Assembly: GCA_036508135.1 (NCBI GenBank)
Contig: DATCHW010000075.1
Span: forward strand, 1-64,000
Reading direction: 5' to 3'
DNA length: 64,000 nucleotides
DNA from: DATCHW01 sp036508135
GTDB lineage: Bacteria; Bacteroidota; Ignavibacteria; Tepidaquicellales; Tepidaquicellaceae
Notes under the pieces: model-generated
What the model saw: only the letters and a program-made list of their open reading frames with translations
Database searches by the model: none
What the model was told of the DNA's origin: nothing
Translations under genes and position numbers: made by a program
In this document: positions 6,442 through 16,043 of the stretch, piece by piece
Numbering within the stretch: position 1 is the stretch's first letter
Layout of the letters: every line of letters begins with the position of its first letter

Positions 6442-8532
6442 TTATTCTGATATCTTACCGTTTAAGAGTTCGCTGCTTAAACGGGAAGCTTTATAAAGAT
6501 CTTTTATTGCTTCCAGCATTCCGCGGGAATCTACAGATACGGTTCTATTAGCTTCTGTAGTGAAAATATACCTTCCGGGAAGACTTTCGATATTGCCGTC
6601 AAAAGCCAACCCGACAACTTCTGCATTTTTATTTATCAGAGGACTTCCGGAATTTCCACCGATAATATCTGCAGTTGAGATAAAATTGAAAGGTGTTTCA
6701 AGATTGAATTCTGCCGGCGGATTTGCCCATCTATCCGGTAATGACCAAGGATACTCTTTTCCAAAGGAATAGAACCTGTCATACATTCCGTAGAAAGTTG
6801 TGAACGGCGGAGTAATTGTACCGTTATAGGAATACGATGCGATAATGCCGTCGGATATTCTTAGTGTAAAAGTAGCATCCGGGGGTATTGATGTTCCGTA
6901 AACATCAAAAATTGCCCTGCCGAGTGAAACCTGATTTGCGTCTACTCTTGCATTAATTTCTTTTTGCTGTTTAATCAGCTCTTCGTGCCTTGCTGAAACA
7001 AGCGTTAAGAATTTAATAAGCGGGTCATCAGCTGCAATTACACTTGCATAACCTTTATGAACAAAATTCAGTGCATCTTCTTTATTAGTAAGATATGATT
7101 TTCCCAATACATATTCTGCTGCTTCCTTTGCATTTCTATCCCCATAAACGGTTTTGTAGGCGGCATTATCTTTACCCAGATTATCTATAATCATCATGAA
7201 TTCAAATTCCAGAATTGCATTATTTACAGCGGGATCCAATTTATCATAAATAATATTTATTATCGAGTCCGGCAAATCTTTGTTTTCTTTTGAAAGTGCA
7301 AAAATCCTTTTAGCAGCGAGCATATAGCGGGACGCAGAGCGTGATTGGTCATAGCCAAGAAGCTCTTTATAAATCTTTTTATTATCATCCAATGCATTTG
7401 ATATTTCTGCCCAGGAATTCCCGTATTTTGATTTCAAATTTGGATTTGCATCAACTTTTGCTTTTAATGATTTTTCAAAATCGATTTTTTTCGCCATTAG
7501 GATTGGATCATTCAATGCTTTTATCTGTCCGGTATAAACTTTTTGCGAATTCTGAAGACCGAAGAGCATATCTTCGTATTGTGATGCTTTTTCAGGATGT
7601 TCTTTTATTTCTTTGTCAAGAACTTCAATCATATAATTCAGATACTGAAGTCTTGCAGTTACGAGATAATCCCTTGTGAACTCAAGCTGGGCAACCGTTT
7701 TAAGTCTTTCAGTACTTCCGGGATTTCCGACAACAAATACAGGCTCGCCGATTGTAGCACCATTCGGGCTCCATTTAAAGAAGTGATTTGTTTTCATAGG
7801 TTTACCGTCTTCATAAACTCTGAAAAACGTGCAGTCGAAATCATAACGGGGATAGGTGAAATTATCCGGGTCTCCGCCGAAGAAGCCGACTAAATTTTCG
7901 GGGGCAAATACAAGCCGCACGTCAGTATATCTTTTATAAGCATACAGCATATATTCGCTGCCGTTATAAAGAGTAACAATGTTGCATCTTAATTGTAATT
8001 CATCATTATATTTCTTCTCAGTCTCTTTTATTTTATCACTTTTATTCTTTTGTTTTTCTTCGGGTGTATTGCCTGCATCGATTGCAGCTAAGATATCTTT
8101 TGAAACGTCTATAATCTGTACAAGCTGGTCAACAAATAAGCCCGGTACGGGTCTTTCGTCTGCAAGTGTAGCAGACCAGAAGCCGTATTTGTGAAGTTCT
8201 TCACCTTCCTTGGTTACCTGTGTCACATATCCTCTGCCGCAGTGATGGTTTGTCATAACAAGTCCATCTTCGGAAACAAAAGAAGCGGAGCATCCGCCGC
8301 CGAAGCGAAGGGCGGACATTCTTACGTTATCCAGCCACTCCTGAGAAGGACGGAAATTGTATGTTTCAGCAAAGTAATCAACCGGTGCATGCTCGAAAGT
8401 CCACATTTTACCGAGGTCAAACTTACCTGCTTTTACCGTATCAAGTCTTACATTTTGAGAAAGCGTAAAGTTAGAAACAAACAATACTGCAATCAGAAAG
8501 AAAAATTGTTTTAAATGGTTTTTGATTTTCAT
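6442..8532 (-). CDS. S46 family dipeptidyl-peptidase, DPP7-like
   Basis: A protein of 696 residues with an N-terminal signal peptide (about residues 1-25, ending FTLSQ). The family's chymotrypsin-like catalytic signatures are present: His in TNHHCGRG near residue 97 and Ser in IGGNSGSP near residue 625. Family S46 enzymes release dipeptides from N-termini in the periplasm and are typical of asaccharolytic Bacteroidota. After the active serine the sequence reads LAFDGN. The Gly at the S1 determinant is the DPP7 state (hydrophobic P1), whereas DPP11 has Arg there; the specificity assignment is inference. The gene is monocistronic, reading toward the hairpin at 6.4 kb. Confidence 0.9.
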   Translation of the reverse strand: MKIKNHLKQFFFLIAVLFVSNFTLSQNVRLDTVKAGKFDLGKMWTFEHAPVDYFAETYNFRPSQEWLDNVRMSALRFGGGCSASFVSEDGLVMTNHHCGRGYVTQVTKEGEELHKYGFWSATLADERPVPGLFVDQLVQIIDVSKDILAAIDAGNTPEEKQKNKSDKIKETEKKYNDELQLRCNIVTLYNGSEYMLYAYKRYTDVRLVFAPENLVGFFGGDPDNFTYPRYDFDCTFFRVYEDGKPMKTNHFFKWSPNGATIGEPVFVVGNPGSTERLKTVAQLEFTRDYLVTARLQYLNYMIEVLDKEIKEHPEKASQYEDMLFGLQNSQKVYTGQIKALNDPILMAKKIDFEKSLKAKVDANPNLKSKYGNSWAEISNALDDNKKIYKELLGYDQSRSASRYMLAAKRIFALSKENKDLPDSIINIIYDKLDPAVNNAILEFEFMMIIDNLGKDNAAYKTVYGDRNAKEAAEYVLGKSYLTNKEDALNFVHKGYASVIAADDPLIKFLTLVSARHEELIKQQKEINARVDANQVSLGRAIFDVYGTSIPPDATFTLRISDGIIASYSYNGTITPPFTTFYGMYDRFYSFGKEYPWSLPDRWANPPAEFNLETPFNFISTADIIGGNSGSPLINKNAEVVGLAFDGNIESLPGRYIFTTEANRTVSVDSRGMLEAIKDLYKASRLSSELLNGKISE

Positions 8533-8608
8533 AAAGAAATTATTTTAATTTAAATAGAAAACATCTATAATTTTAAAATATAAAATATTACAATGTTTCG
8601 GCTCCACA

Positions 8609-9679
8609 TTAACAAATTCTGGGTAGTTGCTCGCCGGAAAGCATATCCACAATGCGATTAGCCCCGATCAAACTTTCCATAACCACTAATCCCCCATCAT
8701 ATTTGTTTTTCACATTTCCTATAATTGAAGCACTTTTTCCAAGTTCATCTTTCCCCATTACATCAAGGGCTTTATCAGTATCATCGGGATGAATGAATGC
8801 AACGAACCTGCCCTCATTCGCAACATAGAGAGGATCGAATCCGAGAATTTCGCAGGCACCTTTCACATCTTCCCTTACAGGAATATTTTTTTCTTTAATA
8901 TTAATTTCGACATTTGCAGATATTGCAAGTTCATTCAATGCTGATGCAAGTCCGCCTCTTGTAAGATCCCTCATGCATGAGATTCTAATTCCGGAATCAA
9001 TCAGTTTCAGAACCAGGTGATTCAGGCAGGCAGCGTCGGATTCAATTTCTGTTTCAAACTCAAGACCTTTCCGAACACTGATAACTGCAATTCCATGTCT
9101 TCCGATATCTCCATTCAAGATTATTGCATCTCCGGGTTTGATATTTGCGGGGGATATATTAACGTTTTTTTCTACTAATCCGATCCCTGCGGTATTAATG
9201 AAAATACCGTCACCTTTTCCTTTATCGACAACTTTAGTATCACCCGTTATGATTTGTACTCCTGCTTCATCTGCCGCATACTTCATTGAGCAGATAATTT
9301 TTTCCAATGTTTCCACGGGAAATCCTTCTTCAATTATCAGGGCACAACTGATATAAAGCGGCTTTGCACCGCACATAGCAAGATCATTGACAGTACCGTA
9401 AACAGACAGTTCACCGATATTACCGCCCGGGAAAAAAAGAGGATCGATAACATATGAATCTGTTGTAAATGCAAGTTTAGAATCACCGATATCAAAAACA
9501 GCACCATCGTGTTCAATATTCGTTCCGGTTTTATCAAAATTAGGAATAAATACTTTATTGATTAGATCGTGCATAAGTTTTCCTCCTCCCCCGTGTGCCA
9601 TTTGAATTGTTTTGTGTCCGGACAACGGCACTGGGCAGGAGAGACTAAAATCAGTATTTTTTTTATTACTTTTACTCAT
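8609..9679 (-). CDS. hypE: Hydrogenase maturation factor HypE
   Basis: A protein of 356 residues of the AIR-synthase/PurM-like family. The N-terminal MAHGGGGKLMHDLI is the typical HypE opening, FDIGDSKLAFTTDSYV follows, and the chain ends in PRIC. The terminal Cys356 is the residue carbamoylated by HypF and dehydrated to thiocyanate, the CN donor for the [NiFe] site. It is the last gene of the hyp run, seven bases after the glutamine-synthetase-like gene, and works with HypF, HypC and HypD encoded upstream. Confidence 0.97.
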   Translation of the reverse strand: MSKSNKKNTDFSLSCPVPLSGHKTIQMAHGGGGKLMHDLINKVFIPNFDKTGTNIEHDGAVFDIGDSKLAFTTDSYVIDPLFFPGGNIGELSVYGTVNDLAMCGAKPLYISCALIIEEGFPVETLEKIICSMKYAADEAGVQIITGDTKVVDKGKGDGIFINTAGIGLVEKNVNISPANIKPGDAIILNGDIGRHGIAVISVRKGLEFETEIESDAACLNHLVLKLIDSGIRISCMRDLTRGGLASALNELAISANVEINIKEKNIPVREDVKGACEILGFDPLYVANEGRFVAFIHPDDTDKALDVMGKDELGKSASIIGNVKNKYDGGLVVMESLIGANRIVDMLSGEQLPRIC

Positions 9680-9685
9680 CAGAAA

Positions 9686-11224
9686 TTAATTTCTGTGTAT
9701 TTTTGTATGCATTATCTCACGAAGTTCCCTCGTACGATTAACTGCACTCATTTTTGTAAGTTTAAAGAGTAAATCTTTATCATTCTCTTTTTCGAGGGAT
9801 TCTATCACATAATCAATTATACTTTCCGTGAAAATATTATCTTTCAGATACAGCGATTTTTTTTCTTTCAGCAATTGAGCGGACGCATAACAGCTCGAGG
9901 GAAGCGAAGGGAGTTTAGAAAGCAATTCAGGGTCGGCAAAAATATTTCCTTTGACATAAAGATCTTCAGAAAGTTTCAGAGCATTTTCATCGGTGAGACC
10001 CCATTTAACTGCTATGGTAATACCGGCAATGAGAAGGTGAGCATTTCCGCTTCCATCAGGACTGCGAAGTTCAACAGTTTGCCTTCCTGTTTCATCATTA
10101 TAATCGTCAGGTTGTAATGGATTTACGATAGAGGCAAGATTGCTTGTTTTAGACCATACCAGGGGAACGCGGATCAAGGAATTGCGGTTAGAATCGCTCC
10201 AGCAAATTTTTGTGGGTGCTTCCTGATTCGGGACTAATCTGAGATATGAAGAAGAAAGAGTATTTCCAAAAGCTGTCAGAGAATCTGCAAAATTACACAA
10301 ACCTCCGATTGCTTTTTTAGCTTCGGTGGATAATGCTCCGGATTTATCAGCCATTACATTCTTACCGTCTTTATACAAAGCGAGGTGTATATGCATACCG
10401 TTTCCTGCATCCCCTTCTTCGAGTTTTGGAGCAAATGAAGCAAGCATATTATTCCTGAATGAAACATTTCTGATTATCCATTTTGCAATCACAAGGTTAT
10501 CAGCGGCTTCCGCAGCCGGTGCAGGGAGAAATTCAATTTCCATTTGTTCCCCTGTCCTGCCTTTCAAATCCAGATCTGTACTTTCCAGTTTATCAATATA
10601 TCCAACTTCACTGTGTCCATATTTTACGTTACCGGTTATGGGAGTTATTGTTCTCAGAATTTCGCTGAGTACTCTTCCGGTTTTGATGAACGGAGCGGCT
10701 GCATGATATCCGGCTTGTTTAGGAGGCGTATACATTTCAGAATCCCGGAGACTAAAAATATAAAACTCAAGTTCACCGAATGCGTGTAAGTCATAGCCTG
10801 TACTGCTTTTCAATTCATTATTTGCATTTATAAGAATATTATCCGGTGCGAAAGGTGCGAGTTTGCCGTCAGAACTCATATAGCGGCAAATGAAGTTAAT
10901 GCTGTTTTCATAAAAGGGATTCAAGAAGGCGGAACTATATACCGGTACTACATAAAGGTCAGACAATTCCGAATCAATAAGTCCTTTGAACAGGGAAGAA
11001 CCGTCAACTCTCTCTCCTTGTGCCAGTATTCTTTCAATCTGTTTTATATTTATTACCGGAATTTTTAATTCTTTAATATGACCGTCTAAAGCGGTATAGT
11101 TGAAATTAATTCTTTCAATTCCCTTTTCTTCAATAAATTTTATCAAATCATTTCTTGTTACATCGTACTTCGATTTTCCGATGTGATTAAAAACAGGGTT
11201 TGTTAATGCAAGTTCAGTGCTCAT
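9686..11224 (-). CDS. Glutamine synthetase family protein inside hyp operon
   Basis: A protein of 512 residues with a complete GS fold. The beta-grasp domain contains RVDGSS (usual FDGSS). The catalytic domain has FGELEFYIF, NGMHIHLAL (the GxGMHxH loop), SDSNRNSLIRVP and VELRSPDGSGNAHLL (usual RxPDxxxNPYL, with Pro-Tyr replaced by Ala-His). Metal- and ATP-binding positions therefore look mostly intact, so it could be a true glutamine synthetase or a gamma-glutamyl-amine ligase. It sits between hypD and hypE on the same strand (39 and 6 bases of spacing), which is unexpected for nitrogen assimilation. Whether it serves hydrogenase maturation or merely shares the transcript is unknown. Confidence 0.85.
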   Translation of the reverse strand: MSTELALTNPVFNHIGKSKYDVTRNDLIKFIEEKGIERINFNYTALDGHIKELKIPVINIKQIERILAQGERVDGSSLFKGLIDSELSDLYVVPVYSSAFLNPFYENSINFICRYMSSDGKLAPFAPDNILINANNELKSSTGYDLHAFGELEFYIFSLRDSEMYTPPKQAGYHAAAPFIKTGRVLSEILRTITPITGNVKYGHSEVGYIDKLESTDLDLKGRTGEQMEIEFLPAPAAEAADNLVIAKWIIRNVSFRNNMLASFAPKLEEGDAGNGMHIHLALYKDGKNVMADKSGALSTEAKKAIGGLCNFADSLTAFGNTLSSSYLRLVPNQEAPTKICWSDSNRNSLIRVPLVWSKTSNLASIVNPLQPDDYNDETGRQTVELRSPDGSGNAHLLIAGITIAVKWGLTDENALKLSEDLYVKGNIFADPELLSKLPSLPSSCYASAQLLKEKKSLYLKDNIFTESIIDYVIESLEKENDKDLLFKLTKMSAVNRTRELREIMHTKIHRN

Positions 11225-11263
11225 ATTTCTAATTTATTTTTTATAGGTTTTATAATATTAATA

Positions 11264-12352
11264 TTAAATTCTTTTTCTGTATTTGTAAAAAGCTGCGCAA
11301 GCACCTTCCGATGAAACCATAGTGGCACCCAGAGGATGTTCGGGATTACAATTTTTTGCAAATTCACTGCACTCAAAAGGTTTTTTCAATCCCTGCATAA
11401 TTAAACCGGCGATGCATTTTGTTGATTCCTCTTTATTATAATTTATTAATCCGAATTTAATTTCAGCATCAAATTCCGAATATTTTTCCGAAAGCTTTAA
11501 TCCGCTGAGTGGAATATTTCCGATTCCCCGCCATTTCATATCAGTAACTTCAAATACTTCTGACATCAGATATTGTGCACTATTGTTCCCGTCCCTCGTT
11601 ACCACGCGTGAATACTGATTTTGGGTTTTGTGTTTTCCTTCTTCAAGCTGTTCGACGCACATATAAATTCCCTGCATAAGGTCAGCCGGCTCGAACCCCG
11701 TAACAACAATTGGTATTTTATATTTTTCCGATATATCTTCATACTGGGTATAGCCCATAACGGTGCATACGTGACCGGCAGCGAGGAATCCCTGTATCTT
11801 ATTTAAAGGCGAAGAAAGAATAAACTGTATAGCCGGGGGAACAAGCACCTGCGATACAAGAACAGAGAAATTTCTTATGTTTTGCTTCTTTGCCTGAAAA
11901 ACAGACATAGCATTCGAAGGAGCGGTGGTCTCAAAACCAACTGCAAAAAAAACAACCTCATTATCCGGATTTTCTGATGCAATTTTAAGTGCGTCAAGAG
12001 GTGAGTAAATTATTCTCACATCCCCGCCGTCGGATTTCACCCTTAATAAATCTTTTTCAGAACCGGGAACGCGGAGCATATCTCCGTAAGAACAGAATAT
12101 AACTTTAGCATCAGATGCAATTTCAATTGCTTTATCAATTTTTTCAACCGGAGTAACACATACCGGACATCCCGGACCGTGGGCAAGTGATATTTTTTTG
12201 GGAAGCAATTCATCTATACCATATTTCACGATTGAATGCGTTTGTCCTCCGCATATTTCCATAATCAGCCAATCATTTTTTACTATAGAATTTATTGCTT
12301 CCGAATATTCCGATACGATAGATTTATCCCTGTATTCATCAATATATTTCAT
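11264..12352 (-). CDS. hypD: Hydrogenase maturation factor HypD
   Basis: A protein of 362 residues, the usual length. Conserved motifs are present: MEICGGQTHS, HGPGCPVCVTP, GFETTAPSNA, GFEPADLMQGI and a C-terminal Cys-rich [4Fe-4S] region containing CIAGLIMQGLKKPFEC, NCNPEHPLG and EGACAAFY. HypD with HypC is the scaffold on which Fe(CN)2CO is assembled. The start overlaps the hypC stop as ATGA, so the two are translationally coupled. Confidence 0.97.
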   Translation of the reverse strand: MKYIDEYRDKSIVSEYSEAINSIVKNDWLIMEICGGQTHSIVKYGIDELLPKKISLAHGPGCPVCVTPVEKIDKAIEIASDAKVIFCSYGDMLRVPGSEKDLLRVKSDGGDVRIIYSPLDALKIASENPDNEVVFFAVGFETTAPSNAMSVFQAKKQNIRNFSVLVSQVLVPPAIQFILSSPLNKIQGFLAAGHVCTVMGYTQYEDISEKYKIPIVVTGFEPADLMQGIYMCVEQLEEGKHKTQNQYSRVVTRDGNNSAQYLMSEVFEVTDMKWRGIGNIPLSGLKLSEKYSEFDAEIKFGLINYNKEESTKCIAGLIMQGLKKPFECSEFAKNCNPEHPLGATMVSSEGACAAFYKYRKRI

Positions 12353-12582
12353 TCAATCTCACCGATTTCTTTTAGATATCTGAAAGTCTTTGCAGCTTCT
12401 TCTTTATCAAGCACAGACAATGCAAAACCGGTGTGAACTATAACATAATCCCCTTCCTTAACTTCGGGAGTAAAAGAAACATTAACCTCTTTAATAATCC
12501 CGCTGAAATCAACTTTTGCCATTTTATTCATCCGGTCTTCACCTCTAATACTTATTACTTTTCCGGGAACTGCTAGACACAT
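12349..12582 (-). CDS. hypC: Hydrogenase assembly chaperone HypC
   Basis: A protein of 77 residues beginning MCLAVPGKVISI; the Cys after the initiator Met is the invariant iron-binding residue. The chain has the OB-like fold pattern GDYVIVHTGFALS typical of HypC. It binds the Fe(CN)2CO unit with HypD and delivers it to the large-subunit precursor. It overlaps hypD by four bases and follows hypF by 16. Confidence 0.97.
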   Translation of the reverse strand: MCLAVPGKVISIRGEDRMNKMAKVDFSGIIKEVNVSFTPEVKEGDYVIVHTGFALSVLDKEEAAKTFRYLKEIGEIE

Positions 12583-12598
12583 AATAAAAAATTAATTT

Positions 12599-14914
12599 TT
12601 ATTTTATTGAACTATAACCTGAAAGCCGGTAAAAAATCTGACCTGCGGCGATACCGCCATCGTTTGGAGGAATCCTGCTCTGATAATATGCTTTGAGATT
12701 TTTTTTCTCTAATTTATTAACTGTATTCCTTAACAAATATCTGTTTTGAAAACAACCACCGCTTAGTAAAATCTTTTCTTCGCCTGATTTCAATGCTATA
12801 TCCGTAATAATTTCCGCTAAAGTGTTATGAAATTTAGCGGAAATTGAATTTAATGATATTTTATTTGAGATTTCAGATAAAATTTGGTGTATAATGGGTT
12901 CCCAGTTAACAATAAAACGATTATTACTATCATCATATTCTATAGTATAAATGTATTCCCTTTCCGAATCTATGCCTTCCGTAAGAAACTCGAGTTCCAT
13001 TGCTGCCTGACCTTCGAAATTCACTTTTTGTCTGATATTCAGAATTGAAGCAACTGCATCGAACAATCTTCCCGCACTTGAAGTAACAGGAGAATTTATT
13101 TTATTCGATAAAATATTTTTAAGGAGTTTTATATCTTTTAAGTGAGCCGGAACAATTTTTTTGAATGTATCTGTGCTGAACAATTTTTCTCTATAGATCT
13201 CATATAGCAATCCTATTGCGGTCCGGCTAATTTCTTTAATCGCAATTTCACCTCCAGGTAAAGTAAAAGTTCTTAAATTCGCAAACCGCTTAATGGTTTT
13301 ATCTTTTACTAAGAAGAATTCTCCGCCCCAGATTGTGCCGTCTGTTCCGTAACCGGTGCCATCCCACGCTACTCCAAGCAGAGGAGGCGATATCTGATTT
13401 TCAACGATACAGGAAAATATATGAGCCACGTGATGCTGAACCTGAAAAGAAGGTATTACGAAGTCCTTCGCATACTTTGCGGAAATATAGTCAGGGTGCA
13501 TATCACAAATCACTTCTTCCGGATTTATGTTATACATTTGTTTCAGATCTTCAATTGTGTTCTTGAATGCCTTATACGATTCAGGTGTATCAAGGTCGCC
13601 TATATGCTGACTTAAATATATATTACGGTTTTTATAGAGAGCAATTGTATTTTTCAGATGAGCGCCTACAGATAAATATTGGTTTGAATTTTCTTTATAA
13701 AATGATTGAGCGGTATTTATGATAATCGGGAAAGGAGCATAACCCCGGGAACGGCGATATAAGATTTCGTTATTTAAATTTATTGTTACGATAGAATCAT
13801 CAACATACCTCAAAATAGGTCTGTTGTGAACTAAAAATATATCAGCTATGCCGCTTAATTTTTCAAGTGCTTCCCGGTTATCGGTACAAATCGGTTCATC
13901 CGATAAATTACCGCTCGTTGCAACGATTGGAATCTTCAATCCATTCATAATAATATGATGAAGCGGAGTATATGGAAGCATAACTCCAAGGTAAGGATTA
14001 TTCAGGGCAACAAATTTTGATATAAGATTTTCACTTTCTCTTTTTCTGAGCAGAACAATCGGTGCCTGAGGGGAAAGCAGACTTCTTTCTTCCAGAGCAG
14101 ATACATAGCATACTTCCTTAATTTCATTCAATCCGGGAAACATCAGAGCAAATGGTTTTTCTTCTCTGAATTTTCTTTGTCTTAATAGATTTACCGCTTT
14201 ATCACTCCTTGCATCGCAAACAAGATGAAACCCTCCAAGACCCTTTATTGCTGCAATTTTTCCCTGACTAATCGCTTTAATTACTTCAGGAATGGCATCC
14301 TGTTTTTCGCAGATTTTACCGCCTTTATTATCGAGCAGTTCAACTTCAGGTCCGCACTTAGAACAGGCGTTTGGCTGAGCGTGGAATCTTCTGTCAGTAG
14401 GGTTTTCGTACTCCCTTCTGCAATCATCGCACATTATAAAATTTTTCATAGAAGTACGTGAACGGTCGTAAGGAAGAGAATCGATAATTGTATACCGGGG
14501 TCCGCAATTTGTACAGTTAGTAAATGGATATAAATATCTTCTGTTATCAGCATCAAAGACATCTTTCAGGCAATCAGGGCAGGTTGCAATATCGGGCAGA
14601 AGAATTGCATCCGGTTCACCACCCGTTTCACTTTTTCTAATCTCAAATTTATCATAACCGACCGGGTCGAGATATTTAAATTCAAGAATTTGTATAAAAG
14701 ATATTGCAGGTTTTTCATTTTCGATTTTAATAATAAATTTTTCAAGAATTTCTCTTTTCCCTTCCGCATCTATCGTTACACCCTGGGGAGAATTCAAAAC
14801 CCATCCTTTTAAATTCATTAATGAAGCGAGTTTGTAAATAAAAGGTCTGAATCCTACACCCTGAACTGCTCCGGAAATTCTTATTTGAACTCTTGATAGC
14901 ATATTTAATGGCAA
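12599..14914 (-). CDS. hypF: Carbamoyltransferase HypF
   Basis: A protein of 771 residues with all HypF modules in order. An N-terminal acylphosphatase domain (ISGAVQGVGFRPFIY, about 12-26) comes first. Two zinc-finger CxxC pairs follow (CPDCLKD/CTNCGPR and CDDC/CSKC, about 105-195). The YrdC-like domain (KGLGGFHLVCDA, about 220-400) is next, and last the Kae1-like domain (HHVAHIFSC, VAWDGTGYGTDG, LSGGCFQNRYL). It transfers carbamoyl from carbamoyl phosphate to the HypE C-terminal Cys. No other copy is visible in the window. Confidence 0.97.
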   Translation of the reverse strand: MPLNMLSRVQIRISGAVQGVGFRPFIYKLASLMNLKGWVLNSPQGVTIDAEGKREILEKFIIKIENEKPAISFIQILEFKYLDPVGYDKFEIRKSETGGEPDAILLPDIATCPDCLKDVFDADNRRYLYPFTNCTNCGPRYTIIDSLPYDRSRTSMKNFIMCDDCRREYENPTDRRFHAQPNACSKCGPEVELLDNKGGKICEKQDAIPEVIKAISQGKIAAIKGLGGFHLVCDARSDKAVNLLRQRKFREEKPFALMFPGLNEIKEVCYVSALEERSLLSPQAPIVLLRKRESENLISKFVALNNPYLGVMLPYTPLHHIIMNGLKIPIVATSGNLSDEPICTDNREALEKLSGIADIFLVHNRPILRYVDDSIVTINLNNEILYRRSRGYAPFPIIINTAQSFYKENSNQYLSVGAHLKNTIALYKNRNIYLSQHIGDLDTPESYKAFKNTIEDLKQMYNINPEEVICDMHPDYISAKYAKDFVIPSFQVQHHVAHIFSCIVENQISPPLLGVAWDGTGYGTDGTIWGGEFFLVKDKTIKRFANLRTFTLPGGEIAIKEISRTAIGLLYEIYREKLFSTDTFKKIVPAHLKDIKLLKNILSNKINSPVTSSAGRLFDAVASILNIRQKVNFEGQAAMELEFLTEGIDSEREYIYTIEYDDSNNRFIVNWEPIIHQILSEISNKISLNSISAKFHNTLAEIITDIALKSGEEKILLSGGCFQNRYLLRNTVNKLEKKNLKAYYQSRIPPNDGGIAAGQIFYRLSGYSSIK

Positions 14915-14937
14915 TACAGAAAAAAGAATGTCATAAA

Positions 14938-16035
14938 TTATTCTTTCACAAGTAAAAGAGAGTCAAGTAAATTATTATAATTATTATATACTTTTAAATC
15001 TAATTTTTCCGATGAAACATCAACGATTGCAAAATTATAATCCTTAACTGACTTAACAGTCCAGGAAGTATTACCGGGGTTATAAAGTCCTGCTCCTGCA
15101 GACCCTATGACTAAATGGTGTATATTCTCAACAAAATTATGCTGATAAAAATGAGAATGTCCTGTAATAGTTAAATCAACTTTATTCGGAACAAATACTT
15201 TTTTTGAAATCTTTTTCATTTCGGTATTTTCGCCGTGCCCTCCGAAACAATAAGCAGGTTCGTGAAAAATTACTATTTTCCATATTTGCTTTGTTGCAGA
15301 GAGATCTTTTTCGGCAAAAACATATTGCGGACTGCCCTGGAAGCAATCCACTTCATTATTCAGAACAAGAACGTGCAAGTCACCGTAATCGAATGAATAA
15401 TAATCCTGAAGACCTGAAGCAGATTCGGGAGCGTGCGTGAATGCTTTGGTATTCTGTTCCCAGCCCTCGTGATTACCGGGTGTATTGAAAAACGGTACCT
15501 TCGAAATCAATTCAAGTTCACTATATATAAAGAATTCTGATTTCCAGTATTTGTAACCGGGTTTAGAACATAAATCACCTCCATATAAAGAAAATTTCGG
15601 ATCAGCATTTTTTATTAATGTTGCTATCTGTCCGTGAACAGTCGTATCGTTTCGGCAATCAGCCATCCATGCAAAACGGAATGGAGTACCCGGTAAAACA
15701 GCAGTTGTGAATTCTTCGGGAACACTTTCGGTATTGCCCTGTCTTACTTTGTAAAAATATTTTGTTTCGGGATTAAGTCCGGATATTTTAATTTTATGGA
15801 CATAAGTTTCGGGACTTTTATCCGTAATGGAAATAAATTCCGTACTTGCTTCATTATAAATATTCGAAAAATTTCCGTAATATACTGTGGCTTTATCTTT
15901 TGAATCGCATTCTATCAGAACATAAATGGAATTTTGTGTAACGGCTTGCAGATAGGGCTTCAGAATAATATCTGAACGGACTACGCCGGTGAGAAAAAAT
16001 AGGAAATAAATTGTAATTACAAAAAGTTTTTTCAA
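14938..16035 (-). CDS. Secreted purple-acid-phosphatase-like metallophosphoesterase
   Basis: A protein of 365 residues with a signal peptide (about 1-20). A fibronectin-III-like purple acid phosphatase N-domain (about 22-110) precedes a calcineurin-like phosphoesterase domain. Metal-binding motifs are MADCRND, YGGDLC, NTPGNHEGW, IFHEPAYC and TGHSHFYQ, so both metals can be coordinated. The product should act outside the cytoplasm on phosphate esters. It lies between hypB and hypF on the same strand with short spacers (8 and 23 bases), although no role in hydrogenase assembly is known for this family; it may be a passenger. Confidence 0.85.
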   Translation of the reverse strand: MKKLFVITIYFLFFLTGVVRSDIILKPYLQAVTQNSIYVLIECDSKDKATVYYGNFSNIYNEASTEFISITDKSPETYVHKIKISGLNPETKYFYKVRQGNTESVPEEFTTAVLPGTPFRFAWMADCRNDTTVHGQIATLIKNADPKFSLYGGDLCSKPGYKYWKSEFFIYSELELISKVPFFNTPGNHEGWEQNTKAFTHAPESASGLQDYYSFDYGDLHVLVLNNEVDCFQGSPQYVFAEKDLSATKQIWKIVIFHEPAYCFGGHGENTEMKKISKKVFVPNKVDLTITGHSHFYQHNFVENIHHLVIGSAGAGLYNPGNTSWTVKSVKDYNFAIVDVSSEKLDLKVYNNYNNLLDSLLLVKE

Positions 16036-16043
16036 TATAATTT

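Noticed and set aside
13333..13615. Overlapping plus-strand frames inside hypF
   Set aside because: Shadows of the hypF codon usage without domain features; the same holds for most other antisense frames across the window.
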